Below, in pieces: positions 44,012-53,023 of a DNA stretch of 64,000 nt (position 1 is the stretch's first letter; each line of letters starts with the position of its first letter). Position numbers and translations under genes: made by a program. The stretch is from Algoriphagus antarcticus. Its GTDB lineage: Bacteria > Bacteroidota > Bacteroidia > Cytophagales > Cyclobacteriaceae. The notes under the pieces are model-generated. The model made no database searches. It worked only from the letters and a program-made list of their open reading frames with translations, and was not told where the DNA came from. The stretch covers positions 111,938 to 175,937 of the forward strand of contig NZ_MSSW01000008.1 of NCBI RefSeq assembly GCF_002150685.1. Direction: 5' to 3'.

Positions 44012-46420
44012 ATGTCTAACTATTATGTATCGCTTTTTCTAGTAACAACCTTGATATTCTCCTGTACCAGACCAAAATCTCCAGATGAGCAGCTCATGGA
44101 GAGCCTTGGCGAATTACCCCAACTTACAGGAAAATCGGATTATTTGAAAAGCCCTTTTACCAGTGCAGGTGATCGACTTTACCTTATCGGAAATCAGGAT
44201 GGGAGTTTTCCGGATATGGGTTGGCATGTGGAAGGAGAAATGGGAGGAATCTGGATGCATCCGATCAAATTGATGGATGGATTTACGGCCTCTCTCAGTT
44301 CTGGAGAAAAGAGTATTTGCCTCGATCAAGGCACTTCATTTGCGAATTATTCCATGGCTAACGCTATCCAATTTGATGGGAGCGAAATGGGTTTGGAAGT
44401 GAGACGCGTCCATTTTGTACCTGATGGTAAGCCTGGAATAGTCATTCTTTACGAAATTAAAAATGTAGATGCCTCCGAAAAATCGATCAGATTTAACTTT
44501 AATGCCTACGTGGATTTAATGCCCGTTTGGCTCGGTGATCGAAGTGGGATGGTCGATAGCACGGATGTGATTTCTTTTGACGAGCAAACCCAAACCTTTA
44601 CCGGAAAAGACCTGGGGAATGACTGGTTCACGGTCTGGGGCGGCAGTAATGAATTTATTTTGAATCCTTCTGAGATCAGTTGCGAAATGAATCCAAAGGG
44701 AAAAGGAGCTTCAGCTGGTTCTGAAGTTGACTTGATGATCCCGTCCGGGCAGTCGATTCAGATTCCCATCTTTATCGCAGGCTCAGATCAGAGCAATTTG
44801 GAAGCATTGGAGACCTTTGCAGATTTAAAGTCTACTTATGTTGAAGACTTCTTTTCCAAAAAATCTCGGTATGAAAAACTCCGGCAAACCGCGGAGATTC
44901 AAATCCCAGATCAGGAACTTCAAGAAGCCTATGAGTGGATAAAATACAATACCGACTGGCTAGTTCGCGACGTTCCGGGAATCGGGCGAGGATTTGGTGC
45001 AGGTCTGCAGGATTACCCTTGGTGGTTTGGTGTGGATAGCGAGTACACCATTCAGGGACTGATAACTACAGGCAGAAAAGACTTGGTTTATTCTACCATA
45101 GAATTGATTCATTCCCTATCGGAAAAAGAAAATGGAAACGGTCGGATCGTTCATGAAGTCAGCACAAATGGCATTGTATTCAACCCTGGAAATATCAATG
45201 AAACCCCACAATGGGCCTCCACGATTTGGGAAGTCTATCGCTGGACTGGAGATAGGGAGTTTTTAGAAACCTATTTTCCCGGGATCGAAAAAGGGCTGAA
45301 CTGGCTGCTTGAAGAAAACGACAAGGATGGAAATCTCTTACCCGATGGCTATGGAATGATGGAAATCCACGGATTGGAATCTGAGATGATCGATGTGGCG
45401 GCTTACAGTCAAAAGGCGTTTGCCGATGCTGCTCAGATGGCTGAAATATTAGGGGAATATGAACTTGCAAAAAGGTATCAACAGACGGCGGATGCCTTGG
45501 CCGAAAAGATAAATACCGATTTTTGGGTGCCGGAATTCGGTTCTTACGCAGATTTTATCGGAACAGCCGAAGAAGCACTTCATTTGATTGATGGAGCAAT
45601 TATCCGTGCAGACACCTTGAATAAGCCTTGGGCGGTGAAAGAACTAAAGGCTACAAAAGCAAAATTATCCACATTGCCAAAAGACCAAAAGCAAGGCTTT
45701 GTCCTTTATCATAATTGGGTAGTCAACACGCCAATGGAAACAGGAATTGCTGATCCAGAGAAGGCTAGAATTGCTTTAGCCACGGGAGAAAAATATACCA
45801 ATCCTTTTGGAGTCTTCGTTACAGGAATTGATCGGGATGAGCAGGCAGAAAGCGAGGATGGTACTTTTTCAGGAAGCAAAATTTTCTCCTACACCGGTGC
45901 AGTGATGACTTTACCAACGGGCGTTCAAGCCATCGGCGAAAATAACTACGGAAATCCAGATGCTGCATTGGACTACCTTAAGCGAATGACACGAAGTTTT
46001 GGCTTTGCCTTGCCGGGTTCGATTTATGAAGTTTCGCCGGATTACGGCATGTTTACACAGGCTTGGAATATGTACAGTTTCGCCGTTCCGATCATCACCC
46101 AGTTTTTTGGGATTCAGCCAGATGCTGGAAATCGGGTGATTTACATCCGTCCGCAGATGCCAACTGATTGGGAAAATGCCAGTATTCAAAAGGTGCTCAT
46201 TGGGGATAATGAAATCTCGATGACTTATGAAAAGTCGGGCGATCAACTATCGATCGAAATCACTCAAACCGAAAAAAAATGGGGAATTTCGATCGAGATT
46301 CCCGAATCGTATTCCAAAGTAAAAGTCCTGGGTAAAGAGGTGAGTTCGGATACGAAGGATGGATTTCGCAGGATTTTGATGACGGGAGCGAAGGCGAGAA
46401 TAGAAGCTTCCAAAAATTAA
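44012..46420 (+). CDS. Lipoprotein six-hairpin glycosidase, glycogen-debranching/MGH1-like
   Basis: An 802-aa protein with a lipobox (LIFSC, Cys18). An N-terminal beta domain (about 40-290) precedes an (alpha/alpha)6 catalytic barrel (about 300-680) with GFGAGLQDYPWWFGVDSEYTIQGL, ETPQWASTIWEVYRWTGD and a late SGSKIFSYTGAVMTLPTGVQA. A short C-terminal beta domain follows. The layout resembles amylo-alpha-1,6-glucosidase and GH63/GH78-like enzymes. The Asp in FGVDSEY is a candidate catalytic acid. Substrate undetermined; co-localisation with the deacetylase suggests an acetylated oligosaccharide. Confidence 0.78.
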   Translation: MSNYYVSLFLVTTLIFSCTRPKSPDEQLMESLGELPQLTGKSDYLKSPFTSAGDRLYLIGNQDGSFPDMGWHVEGEMGGIWMHPIKLMDGFTASLSSGEKSICLDQGTSFANYSMANAIQFDGSEMGLEVRRVHFVPDGKPGIVILYEIKNVDASEKSIRFNFNAYVDLMPVWLGDRSGMVDSTDVISFDEQTQTFTGKDLGNDWFTVWGGSNEFILNPSEISCEMNPKGKGASAGSEVDLMIPSGQSIQIPIFIAGSDQSNLEALETFADLKSTYVEDFFSKKSRYEKLRQTAEIQIPDQELQEAYEWIKYNTDWLVRDVPGIGRGFGAGLQDYPWWFGVDSEYTIQGLITTGRKDLVYSTIELIHSLSEKENGNGRIVHEVSTNGIVFNPGNINETPQWASTIWEVYRWTGDREFLETYFPGIEKGLNWLLEENDKDGNLLPDGYGMMEIHGLESEMIDVAAYSQKAFADAAQMAEILGEYELAKRYQQTADALAEKINTDFWVPEFGSYADFIGTAEEALHLIDGAIIRADTLNKPWAVKELKATKAKLSTLPKDQKQGFVLYHNWVVNTPMETGIADPEKARIALATGEKYTNPFGVFVTGIDRDEQAESEDGTFSGSKIFSYTGAVMTLPTGVQAIGENNYGNPDAALDYLKRMTRSFGFALPGSIYEVSPDYGMFTQAWNMYSFAVPIITQFFGIQPDAGNRVIYIRPQMPTDWENASIQKVLIGDNEISMTYEKSGDQLSIEITQTEKKWGISIEIPESYSKVKVLGKEVSSDTKDGFRRILMTGAKARIEASKN

Positions 46421-46725
46421 ACTCTAGCTCCTTATTTTTCACTATCGGACTAATTCAAGCTCAAGAAAGAACCGTAAAATCAAGCTGGAAGGGAAGCTTT
46501 CCAGCAATGATTTAAGTCAAACAGGCTATGCGGAAAACCTTTTCAGAATTCACCATACTCTTTTTAAGAACTTAGAGTCGTTGACTTTTGGAAGATCTCT
46601 CAAAGGAGATCTGGCCTACTTATATGGTAATTTCCCAAGGCGGAACCCAAGAACAAATCTGAAATAGCTACGCTCAAGGAAAAATTCTCAGAAAAATGGA
46701 AAACCTTTTCGGAGAATTTTAGTCG
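46421..46725. other. Intergenic region without a gene
   Basis: About 300 bp between convergent genes. No coding frame is convincing. The only structure is the hairpin at 46681-46720, listed as a terminator. Confidence 0.6.
46681..46720 (-). terminator. Terminator-like hairpin after the T9SS cargo gene
   Basis: AAAATTCTCaGAAAA (46681-46695) pairs with TTTTCgGAGAATTTT (46706-46720), with one mismatch and a 10-nt loop. On the minus strand it follows the stop at 46726 closely and ends in a T-rich tract, so it probably terminates that gene. Confidence 0.65.
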
Positions 46726-47922
46726 CTACTTTTTAATCAACCGCTTGCTCATTATTTGATCGCCAACGCTCACTTGGACCTGATATACTCCCGCGCTCAA
46801 ATTATTTACAGGAATTTGATATTCAAAAGTATTTGACCTTCGGATGGATCTCTCATATACCAATCGTCCAGCTCCATCAAATAATTCGATCTTTACGTCA
46901 GCTTCTTGATCCATCCCTACATAGAGATTGGTTTCAGATATGGCAGGATTGGGGAAGAGTTGAAACTCTCCTGGTTTTAATTCCCCTTGAATAGCAAATC
47001 GATTGTTTTCCAAGCCATTTCTCGGAACAGAAGCTATAACGGTGATTTTTTGGATTGCCTGTGAAGTGTTTCCATTTCCATCGGTAGAAGTCCAGATTAC
47101 CTCGGTGATTCCTACTTCGAAATAAGATGGCGCATTATTGCTGATGACTACTTCGCTACAATTATCAGATCCCAGAGGCGTTCCTAGGTTTTCTGCAATG
47201 GCAAACTGCTCCCTTTCCTCAATCCGAATTGTCAAATCTGCGGGTGGAGTAATCAAAGGCGAAATTAAATCCTGGACAAGTACAGCTTGCTCCTGATAGG
47301 TAGCATTGCCATTCCCATCTTCAAAAACCCACAAAACGGAATATTCTCCGGGTTGATCATAAATGAGAGGATCATTTGTCTTGGCAAAGACTCTTCCTTT
47401 GCAGTTGTCAAACGCCGCAGGAGGAGATATTGTCACCATACAATCTCCCCTGATTGTTGGCAGTTTTACTGCCTCGGGGGTCAAAGCGGATACATCTTTG
47501 ATCACTACCTCCTGCTTTTGCTCCAAAATAGTACCATTGCCATCGTCATATTGCCAAGTAACCGTATATGAACCTTGCTTCGAATAAAAAATGTCATCTG
47601 ATGTAGTCGCGGCTAGCGTTCTTCCATTCTCATTTGCAATCGAAGGCGAAGGAACCACAAGACTACACTCACCATTCAGAGTCGGCAAATCAGCAATTCT
47701 CGTCCTCACCGCGTTTTTTTCTGCTACTTCTACACTTGTGTTTGAAGTCTTTTGCTGAAGGTCTTGCTGAATTTGAGGTTGTGCTGATAGCTCGCTTTTC
47801 GAAAAATCAAAAGCCGATGGCAAGATCTCTTGAATTGGCTCGGGCTGAGTGGCACTGCTCAAGGTCAAAAAAGCAATGGCTATCAAGGTAGTAAAATGCA
47901 TTATTCGCTTCATCACTTTCAA
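46726..47922 (-). CDS. Secreted protein with HYR-like domains and a type IX secretion sorting domain
   Basis: A 398-aa cargo protein. The signal peptide (IMHFTTLIAIAFLTLSSA) precedes repeats of an Ig-like pattern, e.g. YTVTWQYDDGNG, YSVLWVFEDGNG and TEVIWTSTDGNG, each with LPTI/LPTL...CxVxxPxP segments and paired Cys. This is the HYR/GEVED-like style of Bacteroidota surface proteins. The last ~80 residues (FQLFPNP...LSAGVYQVQVS...KRLIKK) are a classical T9SS type A sorting domain, so the protein is exported across the outer membrane. Function unknown, probably adhesive. Confidence 0.85.
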   Translation of the reverse strand: MKVMKRIMHFTTLIAIAFLTLSSATQPEPIQEILPSAFDFSKSELSAQPQIQQDLQQKTSNTSVEVAEKNAVRTRIADLPTLNGECSLVVPSPSIANENGRTLAATTSDDIFYSKQGSYTVTWQYDDGNGTILEQKQEVVIKDVSALTPEAVKLPTIRGDCMVTISPPAAFDNCKGRVFAKTNDPLIYDQPGEYSVLWVFEDGNGNATYQEQAVLVQDLISPLITPPADLTIRIEEREQFAIAENLGTPLGSDNCSEVVISNNAPSYFEVGITEVIWTSTDGNGNTSQAIQKITVIASVPRNGLENNRFAIQGELKPGEFQLFPNPAISETNLYVGMDQEADVKIELFDGAGRLVYERSIRRSNTFEYQIPVNNLSAGVYQVQVSVGDQIMSKRLIKK

Positions 47923-47954
47923 AAATTTGTCGTTCGACTAAAAATAATTGAATC

Positions 47955-48065
47955 TAGTATAAAATGAAAGGCTAATGCTGTGATTATCCCGAAATGCAAT
48001 GTAAGATTCAACTGGCGAATTTCGCTTCCTATCAAATCTTATTTAGTATAAGTTGAAAGGCTGAT
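47955..48065. repeat. 22-bp direct repeat pair between two minus-strand genes
   Basis: TAGTATAAAATGAAAGGCTAAT (two halves at 47955-47976) recurs at 48044-48065 with three differences, 89 bp apart. The repeat lies upstream of the T9SS cargo gene and downstream of the DUF5916 gene. It could be paired regulator sites; no further evidence. Confidence 0.45.
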
Positions 48066-48087
48066 CTAGTAGAGAGACAAACTTGGA

Positions 48088-50304
48088 TCATAGATTCAAC
48101 CAATAATTCAGCTTCAGGACTAAGCTCCGCTGCTTTGGCATAAAGTCCCCTGGGAAATAATTGTCCGTGTACACTAAGAAAAAGTCTGATACCGGGGCAA
48201 AACGCCACTGCAAACGGGTGTTGATATTCAGGTTGTCAATCTGATTATTGTATTGAATAAAGGTCGTCCAGAATAGACTTTTTGTGAACGTAATATCAAT
48301 TCGCGGACCTATTAAGAATAGATCTGCGTCGTTTTGTGGTTCTGGTAATTCAATTTTATTATAACTGAAATTCATCGAAACATTAGCTGTATAGCCCATT
48401 CGAAGCCCCATTTCTCCTCTGAAACTTGCGATCGATCCCGTAAAATACTCTCCAAACTCAGATCGTAAATTCACATTAAATGCCTTACGGGGATTGCTTT
48501 GAAACTGCAGCTCAATCGTATTATTGTTGTATCCTGTACCGGCTTTCAATTTTTCTCCCCCAGTTCGAGTGGGATCAAAATCATTAAACAGATAAACGTA
48601 TTTGTTATTTTGGGTCACCGATAACTGTGCTAGTGACTGAAAGCGTACCTCATAACCAATGTTCAAATCCCGATCCGTGGTCCCTAACGTCTCATTCCAG
48701 CGCAACTCATATTCTGCAGTGGGTCCATGCCGATTAATAATCCTCGATTTCGGGAAAAAGCTATACGAGATATCTGGATTTAAGCGCTTGTAATCCACTC
48801 TTGGCACAAATCCTACCACAGGATTATAACTTTCGCCAATATCCAGATAGCTGACACTCCAGTTCCAATGGAGGTCATTGTACAGAATGTAGGCATTGAA
48901 CGTCCCCGGATTTTTTCCAAGGTCTTTTTCAAAAGTTCGATGGTAAAATGCTTTTCCCGTCCATCTGTTATCTGCAGAAGCCAAGTTGTATTCTAGACCT
49001 AACAGACGGTTATACTCATCAGGGTTAAATAAACTTTGGTATTCATCCAATGCCAAAGATTCCCTGTCGACAAAGATCATCCCGATGTTTGAGCGATTAA
49101 ACACCTTCTTTTGCAAGGCCAACACGCTAAAGTTTTTCCCAGCAATTCCAGCTTCCTCATCTGAGGCAGTTTGCATATTCATCATCCCTATACGCCAATC
49201 ATCGGTGACTTTTCCTGAAAGCCTAGCGCCATAGATGATTTTATTTTGAATGTTTTGACCAGTGTTTTCATCCCGATCCACTCCAATTCTTCTGGAGAAA
49301 AACGGTCTCGCCAGCGGATGACCAAAGCTGGCAAACAGATCAGCATTTTCTAAAAAAAACTGCCGACGTTCCGGAAAAAAGATCTCAAATCGATCCAAGT
49401 TAGTCACCTGTTCATCGACTTCAACTTGTGAAAAGTCCGGGTTGATCGTCAGGTCCAAGTTCAAAGCTGGGCCTATTCCGATTTTAGCATCTCCTCCAAT
49501 TGCAGGAGTCATATCCTCTTTCGTTCCCTCTAAAAAATTTTTTGAAGTCCGACCGGCGATATAGGGAATCAAAGAAATATTTGCTGAGTTTTTTTGCAGG
49601 GGTTCTTCGAAAATCAGTTTCCGAGAAAAAGCGAGCGAGATGATAGAAAAATTTCTTGGAATAGGTGACCAAGTGCTTCGCTCAGGTAAATGGCTGTCTA
49701 TTCGATAGAAATTTACATTCCAATTTTGCGAGCCATCTTGAAATCGGAGCGTAGAAAGTGGAATAATCGCTTCAACTACCCAGCGATCTTCCAGAATGGT
49801 CGCTTCAGCAAACCACTTATTATCCCAAGCCAAGCTCAGGTCCTCAGACCTTGAACCTCCATTGGAAAGCAGCCCTTCTCGCTGTACGCCGTAAGGATTT
49901 ACCCCAAACTGAAATGCGTTGGTTTTATCATTGAATGTGTCAAAAACGAAGGTCACGCCGTCATTGGCCTCGCCTCGGTAATCTCTCCGCAAAGAGGTAG
50001 AGATGTAATCCCGATCCTCATTATTTTCCATGATTGCGGCCAAGTAGATGTTGTTATCATCAAAGGCGACTTTTACCCGCGTATTTATTTTTGCCCGGGA
50101 AGTATCAGATGGAAAATATTGCATGAAATCCCCATTCCATCCTTCTGCATCCATCCAAATCGCCTCATCCAAAATTCCATCCAATTTGATCGGTTCTTTT
50201 AGCTTGAAAGCAAATGCATTACTCTGCTCAGGAGCTGGCTCCTTTTGAGCAAAAGCAGCGGTAATAAAAAATGAAAGGAATAATATATAAACTAGGCTTC
50301 TCAT
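48088..50304 (-). CDS. DUF5916 protein with CBM9-like N-terminal domain
   Basis: I start at ATG 50304, which gives the signal peptide MRSLVYILFLSFFITAAFAQ. A longer frame from 50409 would add 35 residues and overlap yjbQ. The N-terminal domain (KLDGILDEAIW, VKVAFDDNNIYLAAIM) is the CBM9_1-like fold. The remaining ~500 residues form the DUF5916 beta-barrel-like region with QVEVDEQVTNLDRFEIFFPERRQFFLENADLF. Members are thought to sit in the outer membrane; the ligand is unknown. Confidence 0.85.
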   Translation of the reverse strand: MRSLVYILFLSFFITAAFAQKEPAPEQSNAFAFKLKEPIKLDGILDEAIWMDAEGWNGDFMQYFPSDTSRAKINTRVKVAFDDNNIYLAAIMENNEDRDYISTSLRRDYRGEANDGVTFVFDTFNDKTNAFQFGVNPYGVQREGLLSNGGSRSEDLSLAWDNKWFAEATILEDRWVVEAIIPLSTLRFQDGSQNWNVNFYRIDSHLPERSTWSPIPRNFSIISLAFSRKLIFEEPLQKNSANISLIPYIAGRTSKNFLEGTKEDMTPAIGGDAKIGIGPALNLDLTINPDFSQVEVDEQVTNLDRFEIFFPERRQFFLENADLFASFGHPLARPFFSRRIGVDRDENTGQNIQNKIIYGARLSGKVTDDWRIGMMNMQTASDEEAGIAGKNFSVLALQKKVFNRSNIGMIFVDRESLALDEYQSLFNPDEYNRLLGLEYNLASADNRWTGKAFYHRTFEKDLGKNPGTFNAYILYNDLHWNWSVSYLDIGESYNPVVGFVPRVDYKRLNPDISYSFFPKSRIINRHGPTAEYELRWNETLGTTDRDLNIGYEVRFQSLAQLSVTQNNKYVYLFNDFDPTRTGGEKLKAGTGYNNNTIELQFQSNPRKAFNVNLRSEFGEYFTGSIASFRGEMGLRMGYTANVSMNFSYNKIELPEPQNDADLFLIGPRIDITFTKSLFWTTFIQYNNQIDNLNINTRLQWRFAPVSDFFLVYTDNYFPGDFMPKQRSLVLKLNYWLNL

Positions 50305-50405
50305 AGGTTTCGGGTACTTCGCAAAGTTATTCCCGTACCATGCCAATTCTTTGGCTTTTATATTAATGGTCAAAACTGCTGATAATCCCCTCAAAATTTT
50401 GCCCT

Positions 50406-50831
50406 TCAATTGCCAAATGCTGTTAAAACCAGGTTTCTTCTACTCGGATTGCGGCGAAATTCACACAGATAAATTCCTTGCCAAATTCCCATGTTGAGTT
50501 TTCCACCAGAAATGGGGATTTGTAAGCTTGTGTCAAAAAAACTGGCTTTAATATGCGCAGGCATGTCATCTGGCCCTTCAGCTGTGTGGATAAACCGTGG
50601 ATAAGACTCTGGAATTAACTCATTTACAAAAGTTTGAAAATCCTTTCTAACGGTAGGATCTGCGTTTTCATTGATTGTCAAAGCCGCGGATGTATGCTGA
50701 ATAAAAACCTGCAAAAACCCGACCTTGATGGATTTAATTTCAGGTATTGCAGCTTCAACTTGGTCAGTGATTAGATGATAGCCAGCTGGATAGGAAGGTA
50801 AGCGAAGTTTATGTTGGAAAAATTGCATCAT
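50406..50831 (-). CDS. yjbQ: YjbQ/UPF0047 family protein
   Basis: A 141-residue protein with the UPF0047 signatures FIQHTSAALTINENADP (about 46-62), RFIHTAEGPDDMPAHIKAS, and GIWQGIYLCEFR. Three conserved His residues probably bind a metal or the active-site substrate. YjbQ homologues have been reported to have weak thiamine-phosphate synthase activity. Two DnaA-box-like nonamers fall inside this coding sequence. Confidence 0.92.
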   Translation of the reverse strand: MMQFFQHKLRLPSYPAGYHLITDQVEAAIPEIKSIKVGFLQVFIQHTSAALTINENADPTVRKDFQTFVNELIPESYPRFIHTAEGPDDMPAHIKASFFDTSLQIPISGGKLNMGIWQGIYLCEFRRNPSRRNLVLTAFGN

Positions 50832-50879
50832 TCACAAAAATAAGGTTTGCCCAAACAGCACAAAACACTCTATCTCACA

Positions 50880-51290
50880 TTATTGCTTATCGAAATATAA
50901 TTTGGCGCCATCGCAAGCATTCCAAGTTCCCGTGAGCTGACCCTGACTGTTGAGAAAGTATTCCTCCTGATCCTTTTTACAACCGTGAATCAAGTGCGCA
51001 TCTACGCTTTCGTAGTGAAAGAGAAACTTCCTCAATCCATCCTCTAAGCGTTCTTCATAGGTTCCGCTGATTCCTTTCTTTCCGATAGATTTTCTAAACG
51101 TTCCATCTGAAGAAAGAGAATATACAAACGCAGAATCCCGAACGGTGATATAGCTTGGATTTGATATGCCCCCTTCTTGATAGCCTGCGATTACCCACTT
51201 TTGATCACTTTCCCTTGGCTCTGGATAGTCATTAAAATCACATGAGCATGCGAAAACAGTGAAAATTAGGAAGAGAATAAGGTTTTTCAT
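50880..51290 (-). CDS. Small lipoprotein, paralogue of the gene at 51763
   Basis: A 136-aa lipoprotein (FTVFACSCDF, lipobox Cys15 or 17). It contains WVIAGYQEGGISN, TYVYSLSSDGTFRKSIGKKGISGTYEE-like segments and a C-terminal CDGAKLYF. The same skeleton (W-IAG-Q, S-DGTF-K-G---I-GTY, AC-DG---F) occurs in the 140-aa lipoprotein at 51763-52185. The lipocalin-like size and beta pattern suggest a small beta-barrel. Function unknown. Confidence 0.72.
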   Translation of the reverse strand: MKNLILFLIFTVFACSCDFNDYPEPRESDQKWVIAGYQEGGISNPSYITVRDSAFVYSLSSDGTFRKSIGKKGISGTYEERLEDGLRKFLFHYESVDAHLIHGCKKDQEEYFLNSQGQLTGTWNACDGAKLYFDKQ

Positions 51291-51368
51291 CGATTCAGTT
51301 GGTTGCTTCTGGGTTGCCCAATGAAATTCAAATACTCGGCCAGTATTCTTGACGAAAAATACTGTCTT

Positions 51369-51725
51369 TCATTTTTTACTTCTTTTCGCCAAAGGATTAT
51401 ATTCCAGTGCCTTTTCCACCCAGAATTCCCAGTCTTCATCCATATCAAATCCATCAGGATCAACGTAAACAAATCCCTTCATAGGCCTCCCTGTAAATTC
51501 CATCGGCCGACAACCTGTCCGCTTCATACACAGGTCCTGGGCAGATTCCCCGACTCGCACCATCATCTGGTCTTCTTTAGTGTGCTTATCCTTATTCAAG
51601 CCAATGCACATTTTATCATCCACCATGAATAGCATTCCACCCATCATCTTTTTGGAGGTAAAATCGACATGCCTGAGTTTGAAACTATTCGCAAGTCGCT
51701 CTGCCAGGTACTCATCGTAGGCCAT
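51369..51725 (-). CDS. TfoX/Sxy N-terminal domain protein
   Basis: 118 residues matching the TfoX N-terminal domain: KKMMGGMLFMVDDKMCIGL (about 26-44), LMVRVG-like MMVRVGESAQ, RPMEFTGRPMKGFVYVDPDG, and a C-terminal FWVEKALEYNPLA. In Bacteroidota such stand-alone domains are not known to control competence. It sits between two paralogous lipoprotein genes on the same strand. Confidence 0.85.
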   Translation of the reverse strand: MAYDEYLAERLANSFKLRHVDFTSKKMMGGMLFMVDDKMCIGLNKDKHTKEDQMMVRVGESAQDLCMKRTGCRPMEFTGRPMKGFVYVDPDGFDMDEDWEFWVEKALEYNPLAKRSKK

Positions 51726-51762
51726 AATTTTATAATTATTCAGTTGAAAGAAAGGAGATTAA

Positions 51763-52185
51763 TCACCTCACAAGTGAAAAGAAATTTGTGGGCCCATCAC
51801 AGGCAGCACTTCCACCCACCAACAACTTATTTTCATCAATATACATTCCCTCAACATTGGCAGAACAGCTATTCCTCAATTTATCTTCAGGAAAAAATAA
51901 AGTATAATTAGTTCTTTTACCCCCAACTTCATAATTCAACACTTCCGTTTTATAAGTACCAGCAATAGACTCGTCGCCTACTGTCTTGAGAAAAGTCCCG
52001 TCTTTTTTGAATAAATAGGTATAAGTAGAATCCGTGATCGGCTGAAAACCGAGATCCCCACCAAATCCTGAATTCTGCCATCCTGCGATCTTCCAAGTTT
52101 GTGGAAAATGGTCAATCGGCTCTTGATCATCTTGACAGGAAAAGGCAAATAAGGCAAGCAAAAGAAAGAAAATAGAGGGCTTCAT
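51763..52185 (-). CDS. Small lipoprotein, paralogue of the gene at 50880
   Basis: A 140-aa lipoprotein (LFAFSCQDD, Cys17). It shares WKIAGWQNSG, YLFKKDGTFLKTVGDESIAGTYK and AACDGPTNFF with the lipoprotein at 50880-51290. It is the last core-type gene before the mobile-element region. Function unknown. Confidence 0.72.
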   Translation of the reverse strand: MKPSIFFLLLALFAFSCQDDQEPIDHFPQTWKIAGWQNSGFGGDLGFQPITDSTYTYLFKKDGTFLKTVGDESIAGTYKTEVLNYEVGGKRTNYTLFFPEDKLRNSCSANVEGMYIDENKLLVGGSAACDGPTNFFSLVR

Positions 52186-52287
52186 AAAATTTGGATTTAT
52201 AGACGAAAGCGGTGCGTAAAGCTATTACGAAGCTCGTACAGAGATCGCTACAGATCAGATCTTGTTAAGGAAATTTTCCAACGTTTT

Positions 52288-52430
52288 GGGCTTCAAGAAG
52301 TAGGCGATTTCGAAGCACTAAACTATCTGCCAGCGCTCCCGATAACTCGAGATTGATACGGAGGATCCCGATAGCTAGCGGGACTTCCTTTAACCACTGA
52401 ACCGCCAATTTTTTGTAGGTGCTGTTGCAC
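52288..52430 (-). repeat. attC-like element, copy C (truncated)
   Basis: This is closely related to the element at 61700-61823. Shared stretches are GGCGATTTCGAAGCACTAAAC, then GATACG, then a long TTTAACCACTGAACCGCCAATTTT-type block and GGTGCTGTT. The inner arms TAGGCG (52301-52306) and CGCCAA (52403-52408) face each other as L'/L''. The outer arms do not match each other, and a transposase frame starts at the right edge, so this copy is rearranged. A CCCG...CGGG palindrome (52367-52382) lies in its loop. Confidence 0.6.
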
Positions 52431-52951
52431 TAAAATCCAGGATCAATCCAGATAAGGAACTGATAAATGCGCTGTTCCAAAAAGAATGGGTGGTGTTCGC
52501 CAAACGGCCGTTCGGCCACCCTAAGGCCGTACTGGAATACCTCGGTAGATACACTCACAAAGTGGCAATATCCAATCACCGGATTCTGGATATAGACACA
52601 CAGAAGACCACCTTCAGTTACAAGGACTACCGACAGGGAGCCCAAAAGCTAGAAATGAGTTTGGACAATCTGGAGTTTATCCGCAGGTTTTCGATGCATT
52701 ACCTGTCCCGAGAATCGGGATTTTACCTAGAGGCCTTGTACGGATCCGTCACTTCGGCATCCTTGGAAGTTCAGCCAAAGCAGTAACGATTCCATTGATT
52801 CACCACCAACTAGGAATGCTTCTTCCAGAGAAGGAACCAAGAGTACTCGAAATCTATAATCCAAGATATCGTGCTTGCTGCGACAAAGAAACAATGATCA
52901 GCATCCAGCGGATTCCCAAAAGGGGACCACCAAAAAGCAGCTACCTACCTT
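52425..52951 (+). pseudogene. IS91-family transposase remnant 1
   Basis: The frame encodes the C-terminal half of a Y2/IS91-type transposase: VVFAKRPFGHPKAVLEYLGRYTHKVAISNHRI, FSYKDYRQG, LEFIRRFSMHYL. After about 52704 the frame is broken by a 20-nt palindromic insertion. It resumes in another frame as GLVRIRHFGILGSSAKAVTIPL...YNPRY and ends near 52951. The N-terminal rolling-circle catalytic part is absent. The right-hand IS end resembles that of remnant 2. Confidence 0.8.
52705..52720. repeat. Short CCCGA/TCGGG palindrome inserted in the transposase frame
   Basis: GTCCCGAGAATCGGGA is flanked by TTACCT on both sides (52699-52704 and 52723-52728). Comparison with remnant 2 shows a net gain of 20 nt here that shifts the frame. 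The preceding CCTGTCCCG matches the flanks of related palindromes at 56788-56809, 61256-61268 and 61517-61529. Confidence 0.7.
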
Positions 52952-53006
52952 AAATTCTTACTTTTTAAACTCCAAAATAGTTGGGCTTGGAAAACCATTC
53001 AAAATC

Positions 53007-53023
53007 CCGACTCAATCCCCATA
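53007..53023 (+). mobile_element. Putative right end of IS91-family remnant 1
   Basis: CCGACTCAATCCCCATA is identical to 56754-56770, and both follow a transposase C-terminus, preceded by TTGGGCTT. That makes it a likely terminal (origin-side) sequence of this IS type. The stretch 53024-53369 that follows has no recognisable gene. Confidence 0.55.

Noticed and set aside
50585..50604. Two DnaA-box-like nonamers close together (TGTGGATAA, CGTGGATAA)
   Set aside because: They lie inside the conserved coding sequence of yjbQ, only one is perfect, and there is no AT-rich gene-free DNA; unlike the 15.6-kb cluster they are explained by codon choice.
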